41,717 bases of DNA. It comes from Paenibacillus algorifonticola. GTDB taxonomy: Bacteria > Bacillota > Bacilli > Paenibacillales > Paenibacillaceae. Below are positions 1-8,945 of this stretch, one piece after another (the first letter of the stretch is position 1; each line of letters starts with the position of its first letter). The DNA is taken from the NCBI RefSeq assembly GCF_000971975.1, contig NZ_LAQO01000053.1:1-41717 (forward strand). Reading direction: 5' to 3'. The translations under genes and the position numbers were made by a program. The notes under the pieces are model-generated. The model saw only the letters and a program-made list of their open reading frames with translations. It was not told the DNA's origin and searched no databases.

Positions 1-66
1 GCTCGACTTGCATGTATTAGGCACGCCGCCAGCGTTCGTCCTGAGCCAGGATCAAACTCTCCATTT
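1..66 (-). rRNA. rrs: 16S rRNA, 5' end only (partial)
   Basis: Read on the minus strand, this stretch carries the universal 16S 5' sequence, including AGAGTTTGATCCTGGCTCAG followed by the GAACGCTGGCGGCGTGCCTAATACATG block. The gene runs off the left edge, so only about 66 bases are present. The exact mature 5' end is uncertain by a few bases. It is transcribed away from oriC, with the replication fork. Confidence 0.97.
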
Positions 67-77
67 AGGATGTCTTT

Positions 78-201
78 TCTTTCGATCAAGATCGAAGGGA
101 AAAGAGCATTTGGTTTGACTTGCTCATTACTTTTTTGTATCGCTTTACATTAACCTAAGTTAATGTGGCAGTTTCACTCGTTGTTCAGTTTTCAAAGAAC
201 A
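78..201 (-). promoter_or_regulatory. rRNA operon leader with boxA-like element and hairpins
   Basis: On the minus strand the leader contains GTTCTTTGAAAACTGAAC (184-201), the boxA-like antitermination sequence seen upstream of 16S genes in Bacillales. Two short perfect hairpins follow. One has arms ACATTAAC/GTTAATGT (147-166) and the other TTCGATC/GATCGAA (81-96). They probably belong to the antitermination and processing region of the pre-16S transcript; this role is inferred from position. Confidence 0.75.
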
Positions 202-258
202 ATTTCTCTTGCTTGCGTTTCGTGCGTGTCTGCCGTATGTCTCAGCGGCGACTCATAT

Positions 259-288
259 AATATATCACGGGTGCCTATACGATTGCAA
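259..288 (-). promoter_or_regulatory. rRNA operon promoter P2
   Basis: On the minus strand, -35 TTGCAA (283-288) and -10 TATATT (259-264) are separated by 18 bases. A very A/T-rich tract directly upstream (289-320) could act as an UP element. Position, just before the boxA-like leader, fits the proximal promoter of tandem rrn promoters. Confidence 0.7.
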
Positions 289-319
289 GTGTTTTTTTTA
301 AAAAATATCATTTCTTTTT

Positions 320-347
320 AATATAGTGTTTTTCCTTGATGCTCCAA
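320..347 (-). promoter_or_regulatory. candidate rRNA operon promoter P1
   Basis: On the minus strand, TTGGAG (342-347) and TATATT (320-325) are spaced by 16 bases, upstream of P2 and downstream of the terminator at 374-410. Tandem promoters are usual for rRNA operons of this group. The -35 is imperfect. Confidence 0.5.
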
Positions 348-373
348 GCCTTGAATCCCTTATATATAAAGGG

Positions 374-410
374 ATAAAGCCGTCCAGAGCTTATTCTGGA
401 CGGCTTTATT
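374..410 (-). terminator. intrinsic terminator after the HD-GYP gene
   Basis: A 13-bp perfect stem (376-388 pairing with 395-407; arm AAAGCCGTCCAGA) has a 6-base loop. It insulates the gyrA/HD-GYP unit from the rRNA promoters. The stem is flanked by A/T-rich bases on both sides and could work in both directions. Confidence 0.8.
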
Positions 411-479
411 TAACTATTACATCGACGATTTTACGACCTATACTCTCAATAATAGAAGCTTAATCTATTCCATCTCTAC

Positions 480-1562
480 TTAGGATGGAATAACCTCATT
501 GATATGCAAATGGCGCTCTACCGTTAAGTTAATAATAGATCCCTCAATAGAAACCCATGGTCTGGTTGGATGCACATGATCAGAAAACACGATTTCTCCT
601 ACCCGTTCATCACTAAGCCTAACCTTTGTTCCATTATGGAACTGCGTCACCTTCTCAACAAACACTCGAACATAAGTCGGATCAAGCTTGCCGAAAGCGT
701 CGCTTTGGATCTGCTCTAGAACTAGATAAGGCGAGACCGCCTTACGATAAGACTTGTTCAAGGTCATAGCGTGAAAAATATCAGCTATTGCTACAATCTT
801 CCCGTACGGATGGATTTTAGCTGCATCAATACCAAGAGGGTACCCCGTTCCGTCTACCCGCTCATGATGCTGAAGAGCAGCCAGCTTGGCGCCATCGTTC
901 AGAGATGCTACATTTTTGAGCATTTGGTAGCCCAGCACGGTATGTCGTTTCATCTCATCCAGCTCTTCTACGGTTAGCGCAGTCGGTTTAGAAAGAATCG
1001 AACGATCAATACGCGTATTCCCAAAATCATGAAGCAAGCCGCCAAGAGCAACTTGCATCCATTCTTTTTGAGGAAAGCCGTTCCACTGCGCAATAAGATA
1101 TGAGGTGAGTGCACAAGCAATGCTATTATGAAGCAAATAATCTCGCTCCATAAAGCTGCGCGGCACAAACGTCAAAATCTGATAGTTCTTAATATGCTGC
1201 AGCAAATTCTCCATCTGATTGCGAATATCCATAATAGGGATGCCTTGCGGCGCCGCATGATCATTAAATACTTGTCTCAGCAGCACCAGCATCTTGTCAT
1301 ATTCATCATGCAGGGAAGAAGCAGCAATCGGCTTATCGTCCACTTGTTTGGAGGCAGTACCTGCATTTGCATCTTCAGAAGCTTTAACAGGAACTGCTGG
1401 TCCATCAACGGCCACGCTTGAAATGATGAAAGCTCTCAAAATTTCAAGCTCGCGGCCAGCAATAACCTTGCCTTTTTGAAGTAGTACCCGACCTAACGGG
1501 GTAAGGACATCTTCACTAATCTTATCGCCTAACTTCACTTGTGATAAAGTCACCGTTGGCAC
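480..1562 (-). CDS. HD-GYP domain protein (probable cyclic-di-GMP phosphodiesterase)
   Basis: This 360-residue protein has a C-terminal HD-GYP phosphohydrolase domain. Visible motifs are HDFGN (178-182, the metal-binding HD pair), HHE (232-234) and DGTGYP (237-242). Proteins of this family hydrolyse cyclic-di-GMP; that is family knowledge, not shown here. The first ~55 residues form a separate small domain, followed by a polar Ala/Lys/Asp-rich linker (55-82). No membrane segment or receiver domain is seen, so it is probably soluble. The GTG start at 1562 is chosen because a GGGGAGGG ribosome site lies 7-8 bases upstream. Only 42 bases separate it from gyrA, so the two are probably co-transcribed. 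Confidence 0.85.
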   Translation of the reverse strand: MPTVTLSQVKLGDKISEDVLTPLGRVLLQKGKVIAGRELEILRAFIISSVAVDGPAVPVKASEDANAGTASKQVDDKPIAASSLHDEYDKMLVLLRQVFNDHAAPQGIPIMDIRNQMENLLQHIKNYQILTFVPRSFMERDYLLHNSIACALTSYLIAQWNGFPQKEWMQVALGGLLHDFGNTRIDRSILSKPTALTVEELDEMKRHTVLGYQMLKNVASLNDGAKLAALQHHERVDGTGYPLGIDAAKIHPYGKIVAIADIFHAMTLNKSYRKAVSPYLVLEQIQSDAFGKLDPTYVRVFVEKVTQFHNGTKVRLSDERVGEIVFSDHVHPTRPWVSIEGSIINLTVERHLHINEVIPS

Positions 1563-1604
1563 AACGGTTCCCTCCCCATGTCCTGGATTCCCCTGATTTA
1601 AAAA

Positions 1605-4109
1605 CTATTCGTTCTCTTGGCTGTCTGAAGGCTGTGAAGCATCAAATTCAGTCGCTTCTCCTTCTTCCAGATCATCGTTTACTTCTTCACTGCGGGCAAT
1701 ACGAGTAACCGTGGCTACTGTGTCTTCATCGCGGGTATTAATCAATTTAACACCTTGCGTATTGCGGCCCATCGTGGAGATGCCTTCCATGCTTGTCCGA
1801 ATCAATGTGCCTGATGCTGTCATAATCATCAGATCCTCATCGTTTACAACGACCTTCAAGCTGACGATCGGACCGTTCTTATCCGTAACGTTAAGCGTCT
1901 TAATCCCTTTACCGCCACGATTTTGAATGCGATATTCGCTCATTGGCGTCCGTTTGCCGTAGCCCTTGGACGTAACGATCAACACATCATTATCATTCAT
2001 GACGATATCCATATCAATAACAGCATCGCTCTCATCAAGCTGGATACCCTTCACGCCTGTAGCCGATCGGCCCATAGAGCGTACATCATTTTCAGAGAAA
2101 CGAATCGACATGCCTTCTGCCGTCCCCATAACAATCTCCTGTTGACCGTCTGTCAGCTTAACGCCAATCAGATCATCGTCTTCACGCAGCGAGATGGCAA
2201 TGAGGCCAACTTTGCGAATGTTGATATAGTCATCGAGAGGCGTTTTCTTCACGACACCTTGACGGGTTGCGAAGAACAGATAATGATTCGGGTCAAAATC
2301 CTGTACAGGAATAACCGCATTAATCGTCTCACCCTGCTCGATTTGAATTAAGTTAATAATCGGCGTACCGCGTGCTGTCCGGCTGAGATCAGGAATCTCA
2401 TAAGCTTTCAGCTTGTACACCTTGCCCTTATTGGTGAAGAAGAGCAAGTAGTGATGCGTATTGGATACAAAAAGATGCTCGACAAAGTCATTGTCCTTCG
2501 TATCCATACCAACGACACCTTTACCGCCCCGCTTCTGGCTCCGATAAGTCGTGACCGGCAAGCGCTTGATATAGCCGCTATGCGTAATGGAAATAATAAC
2601 ATCCTCACGAGGAATCAAATCCTCATCAAGAATTTCCTCATCACTAGCCGTAATTTCCGTACGACGCTCATCACCAAAACGATCTCTAAGCTCGTTGAGT
2701 TCTGTGCTAATAATAGCAAGTACGAGCTGCTCATCAGCTAGAATAGCTTTGAACTCAGCAATTTTTTGCAGAAGCTCTGTATATTCTGCTTCGATCTTAT
2801 CGCGTTCCAGACCTGTAAGGCGTTGCAAACGCATATCGAGAATTGCTTGTGCCTGCTCGTGACTCAGATCGAATCGATTGATTAAGCCCTCACGTGCTAT
2901 TTCTGCTGTTTGGGAACCGCGTATTAACGCAATAACCTCATCCAGATGATCAAGCGCAATCCGATAGCCCTCCAAAATATGAGCGCGAGCTTCGGCTTTC
3001 TTCAAATCGTATTCCGTACGACGACGAATAACTTCGATTTGATGCTGCAAATAATGATAGAGCACTTCGCGCAAATTCAGCGTCTTCGGCTCGCCATTAA
3101 CGAGAGCGAGCATATTAATGCCGAAGTTGGACTGCATTTGCGTCTGTTTATATAAGTTGTTGAGCACAACGCTAGGATTCACATCACGGCGGAGCTCGAT
3201 AACAACCCGCATGCCCGTACGGTCAGACTCATCGCGCAAATCTGTAATGCCGTCGATCTTCTTCTCCCGAACGAGCTCAGCAATTTTCTCAACGAGACGG
3301 GCTTTATTTACTTGATAAGGCAGCTCATACACGATAATACGAGCTTTGTTGCCATTCTCTTCAATCGTTGCCCGCGCACGCATGGTCACCGTTCCACGAC
3401 CCGTCAAGTAAGCTTGACGAATGCCGCTTAATCCCATAACAATACCTGCCGTTGGGAAATCGGGCCCTTTTACAAAATCGATCAATTCAAGCGGTGTAAT
3501 ATCCGGATTAGCAATAAGCGCCTGTACACCGTCAATGACTTCCCCCAAATTATGCGGAGGAATGTTCGTCGCCATACCTACAGCTATCCCTGTTACACCA
3601 TTGACTAGCAAGTTAGGAAAACGCGCCGGCAATACCGCAGGCTCCTTCTCTTCACCGTCATAGTTCGGAATGAAATCTACTGTTTCCTTGTTAAGGTCAC
3701 GCAGCAGCTCCATTGCAACCTTCGATAGACGAGCTTCCGTGTAACGCATGGCTGCTGCCATGTCACCATCAACCGAACCGAAGTTGCCATGTCCATCTAC
3801 CAGCATATACCTCATTGAGAAATCCTGGGCCATACGCACCATGGACTCATACACAGCCGAATCACCGTGAGGATGATACTTACCGATTACTTCGCCTACA
3901 ATCCTTGCGGATTTTTTGTGCGGCTTGTCCGGTGACATCCCAAGCTCCGACATTGCGAATAAAATCCGGCGATGAACAGGCTTGAGTCCATCCCTTACAT
4001 CGGGCAATGCGCGACTTACGATAATACTCATCGCATAATCCATAAAGGAATCGCGCATTTCCGTGCCAATATCACGGTCTTTAATCTGCGAATATTGTTC
4101 TTCCGCCAT
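1605..4109 (-). CDS. gyrA: DNA gyrase subunit A
   Basis: The 834-residue product is the DNA cleavage-religation subunit of gyrase (A2B2), which introduces negative supercoils. The catalytic tyrosine is Tyr123 in RYTEARL. The quinolone-resistance region has Ser84 and Glu88, the usual sensitive residues. The C-terminal beta-pinwheel contains the GyrA-box-like QKRGGKG and a second QNRGGKG. The tail is acidic. The ATG start is preceded by GGGAGGT at 5-base spacing. Length is normal for Bacillota. gyrB lies upstream on the same strand but is separated by an oppositely oriented gene, so gyrA has its own promoter. Confidence 0.99.
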   Translation of the reverse strand: MAEEQYSQIKDRDIGTEMRDSFMDYAMSIIVSRALPDVRDGLKPVHRRILFAMSELGMSPDKPHKKSARIVGEVIGKYHPHGDSAVYESMVRMAQDFSMRYMLVDGHGNFGSVDGDMAAAMRYTEARLSKVAMELLRDLNKETVDFIPNYDGEEKEPAVLPARFPNLLVNGVTGIAVGMATNIPPHNLGEVIDGVQALIANPDITPLELIDFVKGPDFPTAGIVMGLSGIRQAYLTGRGTVTMRARATIEENGNKARIIVYELPYQVNKARLVEKIAELVREKKIDGITDLRDESDRTGMRVVIELRRDVNPSVVLNNLYKQTQMQSNFGINMLALVNGEPKTLNLREVLYHYLQHQIEVIRRRTEYDLKKAEARAHILEGYRIALDHLDEVIALIRGSQTAEIAREGLINRFDLSHEQAQAILDMRLQRLTGLERDKIEAEYTELLQKIAEFKAILADEQLVLAIISTELNELRDRFGDERRTEITASDEEILDEDLIPREDVIISITHSGYIKRLPVTTYRSQKRGGKGVVGMDTKDNDFVEHLFVSNTHHYLLFFTNKGKVYKLKAYEIPDLSRTARGTPIINLIQIEQGETINAVIPVQDFDPNHYLFFATRQGVVKKTPLDDYINIRKVGLIAISLREDDDLIGVKLTDGQQEIVMGTAEGMSIRFSENDVRSMGRSATGVKGIQLDESDAVIDMDIVMNDNDVLIVTSKGYGKRTPMSEYRIQNRGGKGIKTLNVTDKNGPIVSLKVVVNDEDLMIMTASGTLIRTSMEGISTMGRNTQGVKLINTRDEDTVATVTRIARSEEVNDDLEEGEATEFDASQPSDSQENE

Positions 4110-4280
4110 GCTTTACCTCCCTGACGTCTATCTGCAAACCTGTAAACATCATTGTCTCTCTAGTTCTTTCTCAAATAAGACGATACTAAACCTAAATTCC
4201 ACTAACATAGCCGAAAAAATAGGTTAAACACCGTATTCCGTTACGCTCCGATTGCCATAAACTAAACAAATCCAACTTTT

Positions 4281-4309
4281 ATTATACCACTCATTCGAAA
4301 CTCTGTCTC
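4281..4309 (-). promoter_or_regulatory. candidate gyrA promoter
   Basis: On the minus strand, a perfect -10 TATAAT (4281-4286) lies 17 bases from GAGACA (4304-4309), a 4/6 match to the -35 consensus. It would give a gyrA leader of about 165 bases. Confidence 0.6.
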
Positions 4310-4366
4310 CTGTCGGAATAAGAAACGATAGGCTCAGGCAGTGATTTAAAGAAAGGGGAATCAAGC

Positions 4367-5128
4367 TTGTCTATACAGCGCGTTACTAGCAAATGGGCTA
4401 AAACGCAGGTGCTCCTGCGCTCCGAATATTTGCGCGAATACCTGCCTGCCACCAAGCTGTTCAGCAAAGAAAACCTGCTCGCTATGCTCACCGAATACAA
4501 CATGGTTTATGTTAAACCCGTCAACGGCACATTTGGAAAAGGGGTCATTCGGGTCGAGCGATATGCCGCTCCAGGCCGCGGCTTCCGATACCAGATTGAA
4601 ACCAGTGTCCGTACGTTCGCCACCTTCGACCAATTGTACAACAGCCTTTATCGCTATCAAGTTGGCAAACGCTACCTCATACAAAGAGGGATCTTCCTGC
4701 TTCGCCATCAGAAGCGGCGTTTTGATATCCGAGTAATGGTACAGAAAAATCCGCAAGGCAGTTGGGAAGCAACGGGCATTATTGGCCGCCTTGCTCATCC
4801 TGCAAAAATCGTCACCAACTACCATAGTGGAGGCACGCCAATGCCTTTCGAACAGCTCATGAATGGTCATTTGTCCGCATCAGAACAGCAAGCGTATAGA
4901 CAGCGTTTGAACAAGCTAAGCCTATCCATCGTCCACCAACTGCAGCAAGCTTATCCGCGAATTAAAGAAATCGGTGTCGATATTGCGATCGATACGAAGC
5001 TGCGCCCATGGATATTAGAGGTTAACACTTGCCCCGATCCTTTTATTTTCCGCAAGCTTCCCGACAAGTCCGTGTTTCAAAAAATATATCGATACGCCGT
5101 TGCCTATGGCCGGTACAAAAGAAAATAG
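4367..5128 (+). CDS. YheC/YheD-type ATP-grasp protein (spore coat-associated family)
   Basis: The 253-residue product looks like the ATP-grasp part of the YheC/YheD family, whose Bacillus members are associated with the spore coat. Motifs include YVKPVNGTFGKGVIRVE (~47-63), the DIRVMVQ strand, and a C-terminal GVDIAID...WILEVNTCPD, where the acidic and Asn residues of the Mg-ATP site sit. It is shorter than YheC and YheD and seems to lack their N-terminal part. Its substrate is unknown. The start is TTG, chosen from GAAAGGGG about 8 bases upstream. It lies between gyrB and gyrA on the opposite strand, head-on to the replication fork. Confidence 0.8.
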   Translation: MSIQRVTSKWAKTQVLLRSEYLREYLPATKLFSKENLLAMLTEYNMVYVKPVNGTFGKGVIRVERYAAPGRGFRYQIETSVRTFATFDQLYNSLYRYQVGKRYLIQRGIFLLRHQKRRFDIRVMVQKNPQGSWEATGIIGRLAHPAKIVTNYHSGGTPMPFEQLMNGHLSASEQQAYRQRLNKLSLSIVHQLQQAYPRIKEIGVDIAIDTKLRPWILEVNTCPDPFIFRKLPDKSVFQKIYRYAVAYGRYKRK

Positions 5129-5207
5129 CCGCCACTAGTGCGTATTTCATACTGCGAGCATCGCCCCGTATAAAAACACATTCTAGAAACGGCTATTAAT
5201 AATTTCA

Positions 5208-5226
5208 AGCGGCAAACTATGCCGCT
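5208..5226. terminator. weak hairpin between convergent genes
   Basis: AGCGGCA and TGCCGCT pair around a 5-base loop in the gap between the ATP-grasp gene and gyrB, which converge here. No good T-run follows on either strand, so terminator function is only a guess. Confidence 0.3.
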
Positions 5227-5265
5227 GTACTTAAAAGATTCAGCTATTAACCAATCAGCGGCAAG

Positions 5266-7185
5266 CTAAATATCGAGATTTTTAACGCTTAAAGCATATT
5301 GCTGGATGAAGTTACGACGCGGTTCAACGTTGTCGCCCATAAGTGTATCAAAAATCGTATCGGCTTCAATAGCGTCATCAATCGTTACTTGAAGCATGGA
5401 ACGGCTTTCTGGATCCATCGTTGTTTCCCAGAGCTGGACAGCATCCATCTCGCCCAAGCCTTTATAGCGCTGAATGTTAATTTTGCCGGTTTGACCGAAC
5501 TCGGCAATAATTTCATCACGTTCCTTCTCGTTCTGCGCATAACGAATGACCTTATTGCGCTCGACTTTATAGAGCGGCGGCTGGGCGATATAAATATAGC
5601 CCGCTTCAAGAATTTTACGCATGTAGCGATAGAAGAACGTCAGCAGCAGCGTACGAATATGCGCGCCGTCAACGTCGGCATCCGTCATAATAATGACTTT
5701 GTGATAACGCGCCTTCGACAAATCGAAGTCCTCGCTGATGCCCGTTCCAAGCGCCGTAATAATCGCCCGAATCTCCGCGTTGCCGAGAATCCGGTCGAGT
5801 CTTGCCCGTTCAACGTTCAGGATTTTACCACGCAGCGGCAAAATCGCCTGGAAGTGACGGTCACGGCCTTGCTTAGCCGAACCACCGGCCGAGTCACCTT
5901 CTACGATGTACAGCTCGCTGATCGCCGCATCCTTGGAGGAGCAATCTGCCAGCTTGCCTGGCAGCGAGCTGACTTCAAGCGCACTCTTGCGGCGCGTCAG
6001 CTCACGCGCTTTGCGTGCTGCTTCCCGTGCTCTAGCGGCTTGAAGGCCTTTTTCCACAATTTTGCGAGATACAGCTGGGTTCTCATCGAGAAACTCCTGA
6101 AGCTTCTCCGCAAGCAGCGATTCGACAATACCGCGAACCTCGCTGTTGCCTAGCTTTGTCTTTGTTTGTCCCTCGAATTGCGGCTCAGGAATTTTGACCG
6201 AAATAATCGCCGTCAAACCTTCACGCACATCATCGCCGGAGAAGTTGGAATCATTGTCCTTCAGCAAGTTCGTTTTGCGGGCGTAGTCATTAATAACCCG
6301 CGTGAGCGCACTTTTGAAGCCAGACTCATGCGTTCCACCCTCATGGGTATTAATATTATTCGCGAACGAATAAATATTTTCGCTATAGCCATCGTTATAC
6401 TGGAGGCCCAGTTCAACCTGGATATGATCCTTGGAGCCCTCTACATAAATCGGCGATTCATGGAGCGCTTCCTTGTTGCGGTTCAAAAACTGGACAAACT
6501 CATTAAGGCCGCCTTCGTATCTGAACGTATTGGTCATCCCTGTACGCTCATCCGTTAGCGAAATTTCAATTCCTTTATTTAGAAAAGCAAGCTCCCGGAT
6601 CCGGGACTGCAAAATATCGTATTCATAAACCGTCGTCTCCGTAAAAATCTCCGGGTCCGGCTTAAAGCGAATCGTCGTTCCTGTATCCTCCGGCGATGTC
6701 TCTCCAATGACCTTAATATCTGATTCCGGTGCTCCGCGGCGATATTCCTGCTGATGAATTTTCCCCTTCAGCTTGACGGTTGCAACTACATGCTCCGACA
6801 AAGCATTAACGACAGAAACACCAACCCCGTGCAAACCGCCGGAAACTTTATAGCCTTCTCCGCCAAATTTACCGCCGGCATGAAGAACGGTCATAACGAC
6901 TTCAAGCGTAGATTTCTTCAGCTTGGCGTTCTCGCCGACAGGGATACCCCGTCCGTTATCGACTACGGTAATACTGTTATCTTCATGAATCGTCACATTA
7001 ATTTCAGTACAATAGCCAGCAAGCGCTTCGTCGATACTGTTATCGACAACTTCCCATACGAGATGGTGTAGTCCCTTGCTGCTTGTGGAGCCAATATACA
7101 TACCAGGGCGCTTGCGGACTGCTTCCAGTCCCTCTAGCACCTGGATCTGACTCTCGTCATACGTATGCTGCGGATTCAAAGACAT
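5266..7185 (-). CDS. gyrB: DNA gyrase subunit B
   Basis: The 639-residue ATPase subunit of gyrase has a GHKL ATP-binding domain (EVVDNSIDEALAG, DNGRGIPV, GGLHGVGVSVVNALS). The transducer domain follows, then the TOPRIM domain with EGDSAGG at 429-435, PLRGK and the DADVDGAHI metal motif. The C-terminus has the conserved QRYKGLGEM and ends near RRNFI. The ATG start has AGAGGAG about 12 bases upstream, rather far. An upstream GTG is out of frame. The gene is last in the dnaA-dnaN-yaaA-recF-yaaB-gyrB series, with a 53-base gap to yaaB. Confidence 0.99.
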   Translation of the reverse strand: MSLNPQHTYDESQIQVLEGLEAVRKRPGMYIGSTSSKGLHHLVWEVVDNSIDEALAGYCTEINVTIHEDNSITVVDNGRGIPVGENAKLKKSTLEVVMTVLHAGGKFGGEGYKVSGGLHGVGVSVVNALSEHVVATVKLKGKIHQQEYRRGAPESDIKVIGETSPEDTGTTIRFKPDPEIFTETTVYEYDILQSRIRELAFLNKGIEISLTDERTGMTNTFRYEGGLNEFVQFLNRNKEALHESPIYVEGSKDHIQVELGLQYNDGYSENIYSFANNINTHEGGTHESGFKSALTRVINDYARKTNLLKDNDSNFSGDDVREGLTAIISVKIPEPQFEGQTKTKLGNSEVRGIVESLLAEKLQEFLDENPAVSRKIVEKGLQAARAREAARKARELTRRKSALEVSSLPGKLADCSSKDAAISELYIVEGDSAGGSAKQGRDRHFQAILPLRGKILNVERARLDRILGNAEIRAIITALGTGISEDFDLSKARYHKVIIMTDADVDGAHIRTLLLTFFYRYMRKILEAGYIYIAQPPLYKVERNKVIRYAQNEKERDEIIAEFGQTGKINIQRYKGLGEMDAVQLWETTMDPESRSMLQVTIDDAIEADTIFDTLMGDNVEPRRNFIQQYALSVKNLDI

Positions 7186-7238
7186 TAATGCTCACTGCTC
7201 CTCTCAACTGCTCTTGCTACACGTTATTCTGGCCCTTG

Positions 7239-7490
7239 TCAGCCATTCGCTACAAAATGATGAGCTCGCTTCTTCAAGGTGGAGGATGAAATTGGCGAAT
7301 AATAGATTTTCTGCTTCGTCACAACGATGGATTTCGGCTCCTCTTCGCCAATCGTCTCCACATCCTTGCGCTTGCGAGCGCCTGCAACGAACTGCTTGGA
7401 TAACTTGGAGGATTGCTCTATGGATATATCGAAAATGGCTACCAGCTCGGCAGCCCGAATAATTTTCTCGCCGCCCAAATGGATATACAT
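7239..7490 (-). CDS. remB: RemB/YaaB-type regulator (DUF370)
   Basis: The 83-residue product begins MYIHLGGEKIIRAAELVAIFD, typical of the DUF370 family between recF and gyrB. In Bacillus subtilis, RemA and RemB act on extracellular-matrix gene expression. RemB is the family member at this exact position (formerly yaaB). The C-terminal half (KSIVVTKQKIYYSPISSSTLKKR) is basic. The ATG start is preceded by GGGAGGT at 8-base spacing. A longer overlapping reading frame ending at 7500 is a shadow. Confidence 0.88.
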   Translation of the reverse strand: MYIHLGGEKIIRAAELVAIFDISIEQSSKLSKQFVAGARKRKDVETIGEEEPKSIVVTKQKIYYSPISSSTLKKRAHHFVANG

Positions 7491-7517
7491 GCTCCCCCAC
7501 CTCCCGATCGTTTGCGC

Positions 7518-8630
7518 TTATCCGCGCGTCACTTGGCCTTCACGCACATTATAGATACAAGCGTCCTGCAGCTTGCTAATATTGACGCTCTCAAGCCCGG
7601 TTGTCGTGATGAACGTCTGCACCTTGCTCTGAAATGTTTCAATGAGCTGCGTCTGCCGGTGCTGGTCAAGCTCAGACAGAACATCATCAAGAAGCAGCAG
7701 CGGATATTCCCCAATCTCCTCAGCAATCAGCTCAATTTCTGCCAGCTTTAGCGAGAGTGCGGTTGTGCGCTGCTGTCCCTGGGAACCATATACAGATGCC
7801 TCTTTGCCGTTAATAAAAAAGGCCAAATCATCGCGATGAGGCCCAACGAGCGACATCCCTCTGCGAATCTCCTGCTCTTTCACTTGTGTTAACTTTATCA
7901 TAAATTGCTCAAATAAAACAGATTCATCTTCCGGCTCGCCGCTGCCAAGCGATGGGCGGTAGGTAATCGTGAGCTGTTCGCTGCCAGCCGTAATGCCAGA
8001 ATGGATCTGCTCAGCCCAGCGCTGCAGTTTATGTATGAAGTGTTCCCTTTTTTTCATAATTTTAACACCTAGCTCGGCAAGCTGTGTATTCCATACATCC
8101 AGCATCGTCTGCTGCATGGAGCCAGGAGAAGCAGACTTAAGATAGTTGTTGCGCTGTACAAGCACCTTGCCATATTGCTGAAGGGTATGCAAATAGCCGG
8201 GCTGCACCTGACCGATTTCCATATCCAGAAACCGTCTGCGTACACCCGGCGTGCCTTTTACAATTTCGAGATCCTCCGGCGCGAACATGACCACATTCAG
8301 CGACCCGATGAAGTTGCTCAGCTTACGCTGCTCCAACCCGTTAATTTTCGCTTTCTTGCCCTGCGTCGACAGCAGCAGTTCAAGCTGTGCCGTACCATAG
8401 CGCTTATCTACCATGCCTTGCAGACGAGCCGAATCCGCTTCCCAGCCAATCAGCTCCTTGTCCTTCGACGTACGGTGCGATTTGGTGAGGGCAAGCGCAA
8501 ATATCGCTTCCAGCAAATTCGTCTTGCCCTGGGCGTTCGGACCAACGAACAGATTGACCTGATTATTCGTCTCCAGCTCAAGCTGTCCGTAGTTGCGGTA
8601 ATTTTGCAAATGAATATTTTTTAAAAACAC
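7518..8630 (-). CDS. recF: DNA replication and repair protein RecF
   Basis: The 370-residue SMC/ABC-type ATPase helps load RecA on gapped DNA with RecO and RecR. The Walker A motif is GPNAQGKTN (30-38). The ABC signature region is YGSQGQQRTTALSLKLAE, and Walker B is LLLLDDVLSELD with the Asp pair near 315-316. Start is GTG with GGGAGGGG 8 bases upstream. The gene lies between yaaA and remB on the same strand, the classic origin-proximal order. Confidence 0.98.
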   Translation of the reverse strand: MFLKNIHLQNYRNYGQLELETNNQVNLFVGPNAQGKTNLLEAIFALALTKSHRTSKDKELIGWEADSARLQGMVDKRYGTAQLELLLSTQGKKAKINGLEQRKLSNFIGSLNVVMFAPEDLEIVKGTPGVRRRFLDMEIGQVQPGYLHTLQQYGKVLVQRNNYLKSASPGSMQQTMLDVWNTQLAELGVKIMKKREHFIHKLQRWAEQIHSGITAGSEQLTITYRPSLGSGEPEDESVLFEQFMIKLTQVKEQEIRRGMSLVGPHRDDLAFFINGKEASVYGSQGQQRTTALSLKLAEIELIAEEIGEYPLLLLDDVLSELDQHRQTQLIETFQSKVQTFITTTGLESVNISKLQDACIYNVREGQVTRG

Positions 8631-8662
8631 GTCTGCTGCCCCTCCCGGTCCTTAGCTAATCG

Positions 8663-8878
8663 TTATGAACCGGTAACAGTAAAGACGCCGAAGCCTTCTA
8701 CTTCGACACGGTCCCCGACATACAGCTTGCGTCCACGTCTATTATCCGTCTCGCCGTTGATCGTAATCTTGTTCTCCTGCAAAAAAAATTTAGCTTGTCC
8801 ACCTGTGGATATACAATCGGACAGCTTTAAAAACTGCCCCAACGGAATATATTCGGTGCGAATGGCAACTTCCTTCAT
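8663..8878 (-). CDS. yaaA: S4-domain RNA-binding protein YaaA
   Basis: This 71-residue protein consists almost entirely of an S4-like fold: LGQFLKLSDCISTGGQAKFFLQENKITINGE, then RRGRKLYVGDRVEV. Members sit between dnaN and recF in Bacillota. In B. subtilis YaaA has been linked to ribosome assembly, but the function is not evident from sequence alone. The ATG start has GGAAGGTGG upstream. It is separated from recF by 32 bases and is very likely co-transcribed. Confidence 0.9.
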   Translation of the reverse strand: MKEVAIRTEYIPLGQFLKLSDCISTGGQAKFFLQENKITINGETDNRRGRKLYVGDRVEVEGFGVFTVTGS

Positions 8879-8945
8879 CGTGGCTTGCCCACCTTCCTCT
8901 TCTCGAGCTCTATCCAGTCTTTTCGCCAGCCTTCTCGCGAGGCTG

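Noticed and set aside
5299..6153. 284-residue plus-strand frame inside gyrB
   Set aside because: Antisense shadow of gyrB without ribosome site or family motifs; the same holds for 10687-11487 inside dnaA.
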